64,000 bases of DNA from Gallionella sp. (GCA_028710565.1 JAQTTV010000010.1:44003-108002), one strand, 5' to 3'; positions 1-8,828 are shown, counted from the stretch's first letter. Notes: generated by a model from the letters alone, not told the origin. Made by a program: numbers and translations.

Positions 1-1990
1 AGCCATCTAAGTCGAGGAAGGCGACGGCGAGTAAGTGTTGATGTCGTTGCGCTTGGGAAATACCTTGACGAAGTCGATCCGCGAGCAAGACGCGGTTGGG
101 CAAATTGGTCAGGGCATCATAATGGGCAATGTGCTCCAGTTGGTTTTGGTGTTCTTTGAGAGAGGTAATATCAGAGAAAAGTGCCACGTATTGCAGTGTA
201 TGTCCGTGCATATCTTTAACCGCACTGATGGTTTGCATGGCGGCATAAACCTCTCCATTCTTCCGTCGATTCCAAACCTCACTATACCAATGCCCCTGCT
301 CTATCAGCCCGCGCCACAAGGCAGCGTAGTAATCTTTAGTTTGTCGACCTGAACTCAGCAAGCGGGGATTGCGTCCCAGCACCTCATTATGATGATAACC
401 TGTTATACGGCTAAACGACTGATTCACATCAATAATAGCTCCATCTGAATCGGTGATCATAATACCCTCGCGAGCATGCGTAAACACGCTGGCCGCTAAC
501 TTGAGCTTCTCTTCAGCGTGTTTACGTTCTGTAATGTCCCAGCAGTAACCGATATAGCCGAGGAAGTTGCCACTGGTATCGAAGCGCGGTACACCAATGT
601 CGGCAATCCAACCATAATTGCCATTGGCGCGGCGCAACCGATACTCCAGATCAACTTTATGTCGTTGCTGGAATGCGGCTTGGCAAAGGCTTTCGCAGCG
701 TGCTCGATCATTCGGGTGTACATCTTCCAGCCAACCTATGCCCAGCAACTGTTCCATGCTTCGACCTGTATAGGTCAACCAGCGTTTGTTGTACCAAATG
801 CCCGCATTTTGGGTATCTGACATCCAGATTAGAGCGGGCGCATGGTCCGCCATATTGTGGAAACGAGCCTCACTTTCAGACAGCGCATCTTCACGTTGTT
901 GCAAGGCAAGCAGCAAACGATTAAAACCTGCAATCAATTCCCCTATTTCATCAAATTGAGTAATGGGTAAAGGGGTTAAGCGTGCGTAGGCATCTACTAA
1001 TTTGGCGTGTGTTGTTAACGTACTCAGGGCATGAAGCATAGGCGCAAGTTGACGCTTCAACATCCACCACGTTAATCCCGCTGCCAACAAAGTTAATATT
1101 GCGGTGATAATCAACACGCGGTTCCGCATGATGTGTATCGGGGCAAAAACCTCGTCTGTAGGAATGGACACCACCACAATCCAACCCGTCAAAGGAATTT
1201 GCTTGAAGGAGGACAGCACTTCAACACCACGCGCATCATTGTAGGTAAGCGAACCTTCTTGCTCTTTTAAAATGAGATCAATGGATGGGTTTACTTTCTC
1301 TGCGGGGAGCGACTGCAGCGTTCGCCATTTATCGTTTGCCGTTACAATCCGACGAGCTTGGGGAGCAATCAGCAAATACCCCCCCTCCTTCCCATAATGC
1401 GCATCCGTTAAATGCTCCAAAAAGTTGTGGATACTCAAATCAGTCGCCCCAGCCAAAACGCCAATCACGTGATGATGCGCATCTTGAATAGGTACAGCCA
1501 TCGTAAAACTCGGATGACCCGACAACTTACTTATGACTGGACTACCGATGATTGGCTGTTCATCTTTGATGACATCCTTGATGTAATCACGATCCGCATA
1601 ATTGATGTGTGCTTGATTATTAGGAAAGGTGGTGGCGATTGAAATGCCATCCAACGCCGTTATAAAGCCACCGCCATTGAAAAAAACGGGCAAGATGCCT
1701 TGGCTTTGCAAATGAATTTGTAGTTGTTCAGGGTTTTTTAGGAGCTGAGGCGTAATCGTTTTAGCAACGCTGATTAATGCATCGCGACGCTGTTCTATTT
1801 CTTGATTGATCCCTGCGGCGACGAAGGTCGCTGTTGAAAGCTGCTGCTCGCTTGAGAGCGTTTCCATGTCTTTGTGCAGCATCTGGGTGGCAACAAACGC
1901 CAAAAACCAAATACTGCTCACGAAGATGCTTAAGGTAAAAAGCATCACTCTTTTCTTGAGAGGGTGTCCTTGAAAAATATTGAGTTGCAT
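1..1990 (-). CDS. Membrane sensor with Cache, HAMP-like, two PAS and GGDEF domains (partial, 3' end outside window)
   Basis: The frame is open from an ATG at 1988-1990 to the left edge without a stop, so about 663 codons are visible and the C-terminus is missing. From the N-terminus I read a TM segment (about residues 15-36), a large periplasmic region of the dCache type, and a second TM near residue 290. Then come a HAMP-like linker, two PAS domains (roughly 370-490 and 490-613) and the start of a GGDEF domain (YDALTNLPNR, then AFLDLDG at the edge). The family senses a periplasmic ligand and makes or regulates c-di-GMP at the inner membrane. Whether GGDEF is active, or is followed by EAL, cannot be seen. 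It is divergent from bioF. No strong Shine-Dalgarno precedes the ATG. Confidence 0.88.
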   Translation of the reverse strand, partial: MQLNIFQGHPLKKRVMLFTLSIFVSSIWFLAFVATQMLHKDMETLSSEQQLSTATFVAAGINQEIEQRRDALISVAKTITPQLLKNPEQLQIHLQSQGILPVFFNGGGFITALDGISIATTFPNNQAHINYADRDYIKDVIKDEQPIIGSPVISKLSGHPSFTMAVPIQDAHHHVIGVLAGATDLSIHNFLEHLTDAHYGKEGGYLLIAPQARRIVTANDKWRTLQSLPAEKVNPSIDLILKEQEGSLTYNDARGVEVLSSFKQIPLTGWIVVVSIPTDEVFAPIHIMRNRVLIITAILTLLAAGLTWWMLKRQLAPMLHALSTLTTHAKLVDAYARLTPLPITQFDEIGELIAGFNRLLLALQQREDALSESEARFHNMADHAPALIWMSDTQNAGIWYNKRWLTYTGRSMEQLLGIGWLEDVHPNDRARCESLCQAAFQQRHKVDLEYRLRRANGNYGWIADIGVPRFDTSGNFLGYIGYCWDITERKHAEEKLKLAASVFTHAREGIMITDSDGAIIDVNQSFSRITGYHHNEVLGRNPRLLSSGRQTKDYYAALWRGLIEQGHWYSEVWNRRKNGEVYAAMQTISAVKDMHGHTLQYVALFSDITSLKEHQNQLEHIAHYDALTNLPNRVLLADRLRQGISQAQRHQHLLAVAFLDLDG

Positions 1991-2165
1991 ATCTTTTTAC
2001 CGTATTACAGGAGCGTTAGAAGCTAACCCTAGAAGACCATCATTTGTTAATTGATATTGATTATATACACTTTATCGCTGAAGAAGCTCAACTGATTAGA
2101 TAGTGCTAGTTTAATCAACATGCTAAGCGTACTTTTCTTGGCAATTCAAGCTGTTATTTTCATAT

Positions 2166-2184
2166 CGCCTTATGGTATAAGGCG
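2166..2184. promoter_or_regulatory. Short palindrome upstream of bioF
   Basis: CGCCTTA (2166-2172) and TAAGGCG (2178-2184) form a perfect 7-bp inverted repeat with a 5-base loop, 23 bases before the bioF ATG. It lies in the 217-bp divergent region between the sensor gene and bioF. It does not match the BirA operator as I know it. It could be a regulator site or an mRNA hairpin limiting ribosome access, since bioF lacks a good Shine-Dalgarno. Function is inferred only. Confidence 0.35.
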
Positions 2185-2207
2185 GAATTCTATTTACGTA
2201 TTTTGCT

Positions 2208-3356
2208 ATGCCTTACGCTGCACTTCAAACCGAACTCCGCCAACGTGAAACCCAAGGTTTATTGCGCCGCCGCCATACCTTAGATTCGCCACAATCGCCG
2301 CATATCGTAGTGGCAGGCAAGTCGTATTTGACCTTTTCCAGCAACGATTATCTGGGATTAGCGAACCATCCGCAGTTAATCGCGGCATGGCAAGCGGGGG
2401 CAGAACAGTGGGGAGTGGGATCGGGTGCGGCGCACTTGGTGACGGGGCATAGCGCGGCGCATGAGGAGCTGGAGATTGCCTTGGCGCAGTTCGTTGGCAA
2501 ACCCGCCGCGTTGTTGTTTTCCACGGGCTATATGGCGAACGCGGGTGCGGTGCAAGGTTTGGTGGGAAAGGCAGATTATGTGTTTGCCGATAAACTAAAT
2601 CACGCCTCGCTCAATGAAGCGATGCGCTTGTCGCGGGCGACGGTGAAACGCTATCGGCATAACGATGTTTCGCATTTAGCCAAGCTATTGGCAGACGCGC
2701 CACAAGGGCGGAAGTTAGTCATCACTGACGCCGTATTCAGCATGGATGGGGACATCGCGCCTTTGCCTGACTTATTGGCGTTGTGCGAACGCTATGACGC
2801 GTGGCTGTTGGTGGATGATGCGCATGGTTTCGGCGTGTTGGGCGCGCAAGGTCGCGGGGCGTTAGTGCATTTTGGACTGACTTCGCCGCGCATTATTTAC
2901 ATGGCAACCTTGGGCAAAGCGGCGGGCGTGTTCGGTGCATTCGTCGCGGCAGAGCAAGTGGTCATCGACACGCTTATCAACCACGCGCCCAGCTACGTTT
3001 ACACCACCGCCACCCCGCCCTCCGTGGCACATACGACATTGGCAAGTTTGCGGCTAATCGAAGCAGGCGATGACCGCCGTGCGCATTTACAAACGCTGAT
3101 TGCCCAGTTGCACGAGGAATTACAAGACTTACCGTGGACATTAATGCCGTCGGATACGCCAATCCAGCCGTTACTGGTCGAAGATGCCCATACAGCCTTA
3201 ACCCTCAGCGCAAAATTGCGTGAGCAAGGCATCTGGCTCTCCTCCATCCGCCCGCCGACCGTGCCCACGGCAAGGTTGCGGATTACTTTGTCGGCAACGC
3301 ATACGGCAGCAGATGTTTCACATTTAGGAAAGGCATTACATGACATTGCACGTTGA
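2208..3356 (+). CDS. bioF: 8-amino-7-oxononanoate synthase
   Basis: BioF condenses pimeloyl-ACP (or -CoA) with L-alanine to give 8-amino-7-oxononanoate, the first step of biotin ring assembly, using PLP in the cytosol. The 382-residue protein has the usual family length. Visible features are the glycine-rich SGTGYMAN-like stretch (here FSTGYMANAG, about 104-113), the PLP-contacting VDDAHGFG (202-209), and the Schiff-base lysine in TLGKAAG (K237). The gene starts the local biotin cluster and overlaps bioH by 17 bases, which implies translational coupling. No bioA or bioB lies in this window. Confidence 0.96.
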   Translation: MPYAALQTELRQRETQGLLRRRHTLDSPQSPHIVVAGKSYLTFSSNDYLGLANHPQLIAAWQAGAEQWGVGSGAAHLVTGHSAAHEELEIALAQFVGKPAALLFSTGYMANAGAVQGLVGKADYVFADKLNHASLNEAMRLSRATVKRYRHNDVSHLAKLLADAPQGRKLVITDAVFSMDGDIAPLPDLLALCERYDAWLLVDDAHGFGVLGAQGRGALVHFGLTSPRIIYMATLGKAAGVFGAFVAAEQVVIDTLINHAPSYVYTTATPPSVAHTTLASLRLIEAGDDRRAHLQTLIAQLHEELQDLPWTLMPSDTPIQPLLVEDAHTALTLSAKLREQGIWLSSIRPPTVPTARLRITLSATHTAADVSHLGKALHDIAR

Positions 3357-4188
3357 AACCCACGGCACAGGTACACCGTTGTTGTTGATTCATGGCTGGG
3401 GAATGCACGGCGGGTTATGGGGCGAATTGGTGCCGCGCTTGGCGCAGGATTTTCACGTCATCACCGTGGATTTGCCAGGGCATGGACTGAGTCGGGATTG
3501 TGTACTCCCTCACCCTAGCCCTCTCCCAGTGGGAGAGGGGATTGACTCCCTTCCCCCTATGGGGGAAAGCTTGCGAGGGGGCTGGCTGGGGATGAGGGGG
3601 GTGCAAGATCTCGATACCTTCGTCGATGTCCTTGCCGCGCAATTTCCTGAACCGTTGAATGTCTGCGGTTGGTCTTTAGGTGGGCAAATTGCTTTGCGTT
3701 GGGCGGTGCGCTTTCCATCGCAAATACAAAAGCTCATCTTGCTATCCAGCACGCCGTGTTTTACCCAGCAGCCCAATTGGGATTGCGCCATGTCGGCGGA
3801 GACCTTGGCGGGGTTTGCCGAGGCGTTGCAACAAGATTACGCCCTGACGTTACGGCGATTTTTAGCGTTACAAGTACGCGGCAGCGAGAACGAAAAAGCC
3901 TTGTTGCTGCGTTTGCGGCAGGCGTTGTTTAGTCGTGGCGAACCGAATGCCGATATTTTACAACGCGGACTCGGCATTTTGCGCGACTGCGATTTACGCG
4001 CCGATTTGCCAAAAATTCTCACCCCCACGCTGGTGATCGGCGGCGAACGTGATACCCTCACGCCCCCAGAAGCCAGTGCATTTTTGGCGCAACAGTTGCC
4101 CAATGCGCGGCTGGAATTGATACTAGGCGCGGCACACGCGCCGTTTTTATCGCACCCCGATGCGGTTGCGAAACTTTTTAGTCGTTAG
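3340..4188 (+). CDS. bioH: Pimeloyl-ACP methyl ester carboxylesterase with an in-frame repeat insertion
   Basis: BioH removes the methyl ester made by BioC so pimeloyl-ACP can enter biotin synthesis. The protein is an alpha/beta hydrolase with an HGWGMHG oxyanion region near residue 18, nucleophile elbow GWSLGG (S112), an acid region ERDTLTPP and a late histidine in AAHAPF (about H266). At 282 residues it is longer than the roughly 256 of E. coli BioH. The excess is residues about 53-90, encoded by 3500-3605, which is a copy of the palindromic repeat family seen elsewhere here. The frame is kept, and the insert sits after LPGHGLS, in a loop before the lid region. The enzyme may therefore still work, but this is inference. 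Confidence 0.93.
   Translation: MTLHVETHGTGTPLLLIHGWGMHGGLWGELVPRLAQDFHVITVDLPGHGLSRDCVLPHPSPLPVGEGIDSLPPMGESLRGGWLGMRGVQDLDTFVDVLAAQFPEPLNVCGWSLGGQIALRWAVRFPSQIQKLILLSSTPCFTQQPNWDCAMSAETLAGFAEALQQDYALTLRRFLALQVRGSENEKALLLRLRQALFSRGEPNADILQRGLGILRDCDLRADLPKILTPTLVIGGERDTLTPPEASAFLAQQLPNARLELILGAAHAPFLSHPDAVAKLFSR
3500..3605. repeat. Palindromic GC-rich repeat inserted in bioH
   Basis: The stretch begins with CTCCCTCACCCTAGCC, contains CCCTCTCCCAGTGGGAGAGG, and ends with a GGGGATGAGGGGGG block, so its ends are roughly complementary. The same core recurs in leuS, at 27.8 kb, in both MITE copies and at 59.6 kb. It adds about 37 codons to bioH without a stop. Confidence 0.8.
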
Positions 4189-4252
4189 CTGTTAGTTGGT
4201 GAAATGCACTGCGCTTAATAACGAGCCGCGACCAACTAACGACTAGCGACTA
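4179..4252. repeat. 22-bp imperfect inverted repeat at the bioH-bioC junction
   Basis: The arm at 4179-4200, which includes the bioH stop codon, is nearly the reverse complement of 4231-4252; ACCAACTAAC and its complement match perfectly. Similar CTAACGACTA motifs recur at about 37308-37336. It fills most of the 81-bp bioH-bioC gap. It may be an mRNA hairpin, or a dispersed repeat of the gttagtcg type. Confidence 0.6.
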
Positions 4253-4269
4253 CCCACTAACGACCAGCT

Positions 4270-5136
4270 ATGAATGAATTTTTAATTGATAAACAACAGG
4301 TTCGCCGCTCTTTTAGTCGGGCGGCAAAAAGTTATGACGCAGCGGCGGTATTACAACGCGAAGTTTGCCAGCGCATGTTGGAACGCTTGGACTACATCCG
4401 CTTGCAACCCACCCGCGTGTTAGACGTGGGCAGCGGCACGGGCTGGGGCACGCGCCAACTGACTGCCAAATACGCCGACGCGCAAGTGATTTCGCTGGAC
4501 ATCGCCCTCGGCATGTTACAACTGTCACGCGGGCAAACCAGTTGGTGGCGCAAATTATTAAGCCCACCGCCCGCCGTCTGCGCCGACGTGGAAGCCTTGC
4601 CCTTCGCCGCCAACAGCTTTGAAATGGTCTGGTCGAATTTAGCCTTGCAATGGTGCAACGACTTGCCCGCCACGATTGTGGATTTGCACCGCATCCTCAA
4701 GCCCGATGGTTTGCTGATGTTCAGCACCTTCGGCCCCGACACCCTCAAAGAATTGCGCCGCGCCTTCCACGGCGTAGATGAACACACCCACCTCAACCGT
4801 TTCGCCGACATGCACGACGTAGGCGACATGCTCTCCCACGGAGGCTTCGCCGAACCCGTGATGGACATGGAATACCTGACCCTGACCTACGACGACGTGC
4901 GCGGCGTGCTCTACGACCTCAAAGCCATCGGCGCGCACAACGCCACCGCAGGGCGCGGACAAGGCTTAATGGGCAAACAAGCGTGGGCGCGACTGGTGGA
5001 AAACTACGAACAACAACGACGCGACGGCAAACTCCCCGCGACCTACGAAGTCATTTACGGCCACGCATGGAAAGTCCCGCCAAGAATGACCAAAGACGGC
5101 GCGGCGATTATTCAGACTTCGTTTAAATTGAAGTAA
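4270..5136 (+). CDS. bioC: Malonyl-ACP O-methyltransferase
   Basis: BioC methylates malonyl-ACP with SAM to start pimelate synthesis through the fatty acid elongation cycle. The 288-residue protein has the family N-terminus with KQQVRRSFSRAAKSYD and SAM motif I VLDVGSGTGWGT (about 50-61). An acidic motif II (VISLDIALGML) and post-I segments follow, then FSTFGPDTLKELR, typical of BioC. It belongs with bioF and bioH upstream. bioD is displaced by about 2.9 kb of unrelated genes. Base composition fits the other bio genes. Confidence 0.95.
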   Translation: MNEFLIDKQQVRRSFSRAAKSYDAAAVLQREVCQRMLERLDYIRLQPTRVLDVGSGTGWGTRQLTAKYADAQVISLDIALGMLQLSRGQTSWWRKLLSPPPAVCADVEALPFAANSFEMVWSNLALQWCNDLPATIVDLHRILKPDGLLMFSTFGPDTLKELRRAFHGVDEHTHLNRFADMHDVGDMLSHGGFAEPVMDMEYLTLTYDDVRGVLYDLKAIGAHNATAGRGQGLMGKQAWARLVENYEQQRRDGKLPATYEVIYGHAWKVPPRMTKDGAAIIQTSFKLK

Positions 5137-5172
5137 ATCTGATGCAACCACATCGCACTTTCTTGCTGCAAG

Positions 5173-5200
5173 GTATATACTAAAAATATATTTTAGGAGG
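5173..5200 (+). promoter_or_regulatory. Operator-like palindrome and strong RBS of vapBC
   Basis: GTATATAC (5173-5180) is a perfect 8-bp palindrome followed by an AT-rich stretch. AGGAGG (5195-5200) is a strong Shine-Dalgarno five bases before the vapB ATG. VapB antitoxins commonly bind palindromes over their own promoter; that this is the operator is inference. Confidence 0.45.
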
Positions 5201-5205
5201 GTGCG

Positions 5206-5439
5206 ATGAGAACAGCCAAATTATTTCGCAACGGGCAAAGTCAGGCCGTCCGTTTACCCAAAGAATTCCGTTTTGACGGTGAAGAAGTTTTCATCAAGAA
5301 AATAGGAAACGGGGTCATGCTGATCCCCGTGACCCATTCTTGGGATGCGCTACTGGGCAGTTTGGATAAATTTTCGCCTGATTTTATGGACGAACGCGCC
5401 CAACCTGAACAAGCCGCCCGCGAGGAATTATTCGCATGA
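5206..5439 (+). CDS. vapB: VapB-type antitoxin (AbrB/VagC fold)
   Basis: The 77-residue protein begins MRTAKLFRNGQSQAVRLPKE, the swapped-hairpin AbrB/VagC DNA-binding motif of VapB antitoxins. A charged tail (DERAQPEQAAREE) is likely to bind the toxin. It neutralises VapC and represses its own promoter by family knowledge. The stop overlaps the vapC start by four bases, the standard coupled arrangement. Confidence 0.92.
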   Translation: MRTAKLFRNGQSQAVRLPKEFRFDGEEVFIKKIGNGVMLIPVTHSWDALLGSLDKFSPDFMDERAQPEQAAREELFA

Positions 5440-5843
5440 AAATCATGCTGGACACCAACATTTGCATCGCACTGATTAAGCGCAAACCCGCTCACGTCTT
5501 GCAAAAATTGCAGACTTACTCGGCGGGCGATGTGGGTATTTCCAGCATCACCCTTGCCGAACTGCGCTTTGGCGCGAGCAAAAGCCAACACGCAGCCCAA
5601 AACCACGCCGCATTGGACGAGTTTCTGCTGCCACTGGACATCGCCGATTTTGACGAAGCAGCCACGCGACGCTACGGCGAACTGCGCAGCACCTTAGAAA
5701 AACAAGGCACGCCCATCGGCGCACTCGACACCCTCATCGCCGCCCACGCCCTTAGTCTAAACACCCCCCTCGCCACCCACAACACCCGCGAATTCAATCG
5801 TGTCGCGGGATTGCGGGTAGAGGATTGGATTAGCCAAGGGTAG
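5436..5843 (+). CDS. vapC: VapC PIN-domain ribonuclease toxin
   Basis: The 135-residue protein is a PIN-domain endoribonuclease. It shows MLDTNICIALIK with the first catalytic aspartate (D6), the acidic residue in TLAELRFGA (about 41-49), and GALDTLIAAHAL near the C-terminus. The sequence resembles the VapC subgroup that cuts initiator tRNA. With vapB it makes a type II toxin-antitoxin unit placed inside the biotin cluster. Confidence 0.93.
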   Translation: MKIMLDTNICIALIKRKPAHVLQKLQTYSAGDVGISSITLAELRFGASKSQHAAQNHAALDEFLLPLDIADFDEAATRRYGELRSTLEKQGTPIGALDTLIAAHALSLNTPLATHNTREFNRVAGLRVEDWISQG

Positions 5844-5913
5844 GTTGCGGTATGATGCGCAGCACTAAAATCGCTACGATATGATTCGGGCAAACATGGA
5901 GGATCATTAGATT

Positions 5914-6657
5914 ATGTCGCAAACTCGTATTGAATGGACAGAAGCAACATGGAATCCAACAGTGGGATGCACAAAGATTTCCGCTGGTTGTAAACACTGC
6001 TATGCGGAGGCTATGGCGGTGCGTCTGCGCGCAATGGGAACACAAGGTTATGAAAATGGCTTCAAGCTAACGATTCTTCCTGATCGTTTAAGCGAACCAC
6101 TACGCCGCAAGAAGCCTACCGTCTATTTCGTAAACTCGATGTCTGACCTTTTCCACAAGAGCATTCCCGATAGCTACATTGATCGAATTTTTGATGTAAT
6201 TGCTCGCAGCCCACAACATACCTTTCAAGTGCTAACCAAACGTGCTGAACGTATGGCTCAGTATTTCCGTACGCGTGATGTGCCGCTTAACGCTTGGCTT
6301 GGTGTTACAGTGGAAGATCGTAAGGACGGTGTACCCAGAATTGATAAGCTACGGGGAATTGATGCCAGTATTCGTTTCCTCTCCGTTGAGCCGCTGCTTG
6401 AAGATATTGGTGAGATTGATTTAACCGATATTCATTGGGTTATTGTCGGTGGTGAATCGGGTTCGCGGGCACGACCCATGCGACCAGAATGGGTTGAGCC
6501 TATTCGGCAGCAATGCGAAGAGACGGGAACAGCCTTTTTCTTCAAACAATGGGGAGGCTGGGGGGCTGACGGTGTAAAGCGGGCAAAAAAACAAAATGGT
6601 CGACAATTAAACGGGCAGACTTGGGATCAAATGCCAGAACTTCGCGTCCATTTTTGA
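5914..6657 (+). CDS. Phage Gp37/Gp68 family (DUF5131) three-Cys-motif protein
   Basis: The 247-residue protein opens SQTRIEWTEATWNPTVGCTK and carries clustered cysteines in the pattern C-x7-C-x2-C (GCTKISAGCKHCYAE), which looks like a metal or Fe-S site. Other family-like segments are FVNSMSDLFH, FQVLTKRAER, LGVTVED and VGGESG. This is the DUF5131 family, first described in phages and radical-SAM-like in its cysteine pattern; its function is unknown. A GGAGG precedes the start by 11 bases. It is followed 60 bases later by TcmP, a known recurrent partner. Lower GC than the bio genes suggests transfer. Confidence 0.88.
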   Translation: MSQTRIEWTEATWNPTVGCTKISAGCKHCYAEAMAVRLRAMGTQGYENGFKLTILPDRLSEPLRRKKPTVYFVNSMSDLFHKSIPDSYIDRIFDVIARSPQHTFQVLTKRAERMAQYFRTRDVPLNAWLGVTVEDRKDGVPRIDKLRGIDASIRFLSVEPLLEDIGEIDLTDIHWVIVGGESGSRARPMRPEWVEPIRQQCEETGTAFFFKQWGGWGADGVKRAKKQNGRQLNGQTWDQMPELRVHF

Positions 6658-6717
6658 TACAGCCAGAACAACTGTTGTTTTTTATATTGATGCGTTTTAA
6701 GTTTCAGAAAGAAGCAT

Positions 6718-7980
6718 ATGGCAAAGAAACATTATGATTGGACAGATGGGCCAGCAAAGCTACAGCAACATAGTGTCGCCAAACACAAGCTTTTACGAAG
6801 TTACTTGGCAGCGTATTTTCCGACGCTAATAAGCTCTCCTCATCAGGATGAGTTGCGCCTAACCATTGTGGACGGCTTTGCTGGCGGTGGCGAATATGAA
6901 CATGCTGATACGAGAGAAATTATGCTTGGTTCACCGTTTATATGTCTTCAGGCAGCCGAAGAGGCTGAAGCACAAATCAACTCTGTGAGAACTAAAAAAG
7001 TACGATTCAACGTGGATTATGTGTTCGTTGAGAAAGATCGCAATGCCGCGAACTATTTAAAAAAAACAATCCATGAGCAAGGCTACAGTTCACGCATCGC
7101 AAAAGATATTCACCTAATTCATGGTGAGTTTGCAACTCATGCCCATGACATCATTGAACAAGTTCGTAAAAAATCTCCGAAAAAGGGCAGGTCAATTTTC
7201 ATATTGGATCAATACGGATACTCTCAAATCCCCATGCCGTTACTTGCAAAGATATTCCAGATATTGCCAAGAGCAGAAGTAATTTTGACATTCAACGTCG
7301 ATTCATTTAACTCTTACGCAAGCGATAAAGGTGGGTGTTCGACACTAGAAGGAATTGGTTTGCCAAATATTTTCGAGGGCAGAAGTCTTCAAGATATAAA
7401 AAATAACGAACGCAACTGGCGAGCATACATTCAAAGCCAACTTTACCCCCACATTGTTAGATCGGCGGGGTCACGCTTTCACACGCCATTTTTCATCCGT
7501 TCAACAAAGGGGCATGGCGATTTTTGGTTGTTGCATCTATCCATGCACCAAAAAGCGCGGGACGTAATGACCGAGGTTCATTGGGAACATGGCAATACCT
7601 TTATTCATTACGGCGGTGAAGGTCTTGATATGTTCAAAATTGGTTACATTACTAAAGCCGATGAACGGTTTACCCAACAAGGGAAATTGGGTTACACGTT
7701 TGATGATGACGCAAAGAAAATCACCGAACAAAAATTGCATGAAGATATTCCTCGCATAATTTATGCCGATGATGAGGGACAAAGTTATGAGACGCTACAT
7801 GCGACAACATGCAACGATTCACCTGCGACCTCAAGAATTTACAAAGAAGTGCTTAGTAGCCTAGCGAAACTAGGAGAGATTGAAATTATCTCTCCTGACG
7901 GAAAGCGTAAAACAGCTGCTGGTCAAATTAAGGGGGAGGATCGAATACTTCCGCCTCGGCAGCGGAAATTATTCGTCTAA
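6718..7980 (+). CDS. tcmP: Three-Cys-motif partner protein TcmP
   Basis: The 420-residue protein starts with KKHYDWTDGPAKLQQHSVAK, the hallmark of TcmP, which is found next to DUF5131 three-Cys proteins. The N-terminal half resembles a Rossmann methyltransferase: VDGFAGGGEY (motif I-like, about 56-65), VFVEKDRNA (motif II-like) and FILDQYGYSQI, where an acidic motif IV would sit. The C-terminal part (about 330-420) looks like a helical or winged-helix extension. The reaction is unknown. The pair is probably cotranscribed. Its composition is more AT-rich than bioD, which again suggests acquisition as a unit. Confidence 0.88.
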   Translation: MAKKHYDWTDGPAKLQQHSVAKHKLLRSYLAAYFPTLISSPHQDELRLTIVDGFAGGGEYEHADTREIMLGSPFICLQAAEEAEAQINSVRTKKVRFNVDYVFVEKDRNAANYLKKTIHEQGYSSRIAKDIHLIHGEFATHAHDIIEQVRKKSPKKGRSIFILDQYGYSQIPMPLLAKIFQILPRAEVILTFNVDSFNSYASDKGGCSTLEGIGLPNIFEGRSLQDIKNNERNWRAYIQSQLYPHIVRSAGSRFHTPFFIRSTKGHGDFWLLHLSMHQKARDVMTEVHWEHGNTFIHYGGEGLDMFKIGYITKADERFTQQGKLGYTFDDDAKKITEQKLHEDIPRIIYADDEGQSYETLHATTCNDSPATSRIYKEVLSSLAKLGEIEIISPDGKRKTAAGQIKGEDRILPPRQRKLFV

Positions 7981-8041
7981 TTCGCGTAAGCGCAATTTTT
8001 CTACGAATGTTTAACTATCAACTCATCAAGCTCAATCCTGT

Positions 8042-8701
8042 ATGACCTACTTCCTCACTGGCACCGACACAAACATCGGTAAAACATTGATTTCGTGCGC
8101 ATTATTGCATAATTTCGCGGCGCAAGGTCAGCGCGTCATCGGCATGAAACCCGTTGTGGCGGGGGTGAATGCTTCGGGGGAATATGACGATGTGGTGCAA
8201 TTGTGCGCGGCGAGTAATGTGTCGGCGGCGTTGCGCGACATCAATCCTTATGCCTTTGCGCCCGCCATCGCGCCGCATTTAGCCGCGCAGCAAGCGGGAA
8301 TACAAATAGAATTCGCGCCTATTCTGGCGGCATTTCAAACTTTGGCACAACAAGCGGACACGGTTATTGTGGAAGGCGTGGGTGGTTGGCACGTGCCGTT
8401 GAACGAAGCACAAGACAGCGTGGACTTGGCAAAGGCGTTGAATTTGCCCGTGATTTTGGTGGTGGGAATGCGGCTGGGCTGCTTGAGCCACGCGCTGTTG
8501 ACGGTAGAATCTATCGCCGCCAGTGGGCTGACCTTGGCGGGCTGGGTCGCCAATTGCGTGGATGAAACCATGCCCATGCGCGAAGAAAATATCGCCGCAT
8601 TGCAACAACGCATCACCGCGCCATTGCTGGGGATTGTGCCGTTTCAGCGCGTGCCAGATGCAAAAATGGCAGCGGGATGTTTGCGATTGTGGGAGATATA
8701 G
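8042..8701 (+). CDS. bioD: Dethiobiotin synthetase
   Basis: BioD closes the ureido ring of dethiobiotin from 7,8-diaminopelargonate, CO2 and ATP. The 219-residue protein shows TGTDTNIGKT (P-loop, residues 6-15), a conserved KPVVAG, VEGVGGWHVPL (about 115-125) and a nucleotide-specificity region ending in IVPFQRVPDA. It should belong with bioF-bioH-bioC but is separated by the vapBC and DUF5131/tcmP insert. No clear Shine-Dalgarno is visible before the ATG. Confidence 0.95.
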   Translation: MTYFLTGTDTNIGKTLISCALLHNFAAQGQRVIGMKPVVAGVNASGEYDDVVQLCAASNVSAALRDINPYAFAPAIAPHLAAQQAGIQIEFAPILAAFQTLAQQADTVIVEGVGGWHVPLNEAQDSVDLAKALNLPVILVVGMRLGCLSHALLTVESIAASGLTLAGWVANCVDETMPMREENIAALQQRITAPLLGIVPFQRVPDAKMAAGCLRLWEI

Positions 8702-8828
8702 TGTGAAGCATTTGTTATGGATTGTGCTGGTTGTTCAGTGGGCGATACCTGTATTGCTTGGCGCACAAGAACCCACTGCGCCCGTACCCGACGCGAATTC
8801 AATTCCGTCTGGTTTCTACACGGCAAAA

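Noticed and set aside
2090..2207. A BirA operator upstream of bioF
   Set aside because: The palindrome there has 7-bp arms with a 5-base loop and does not match the long-spaced BirA consensus.
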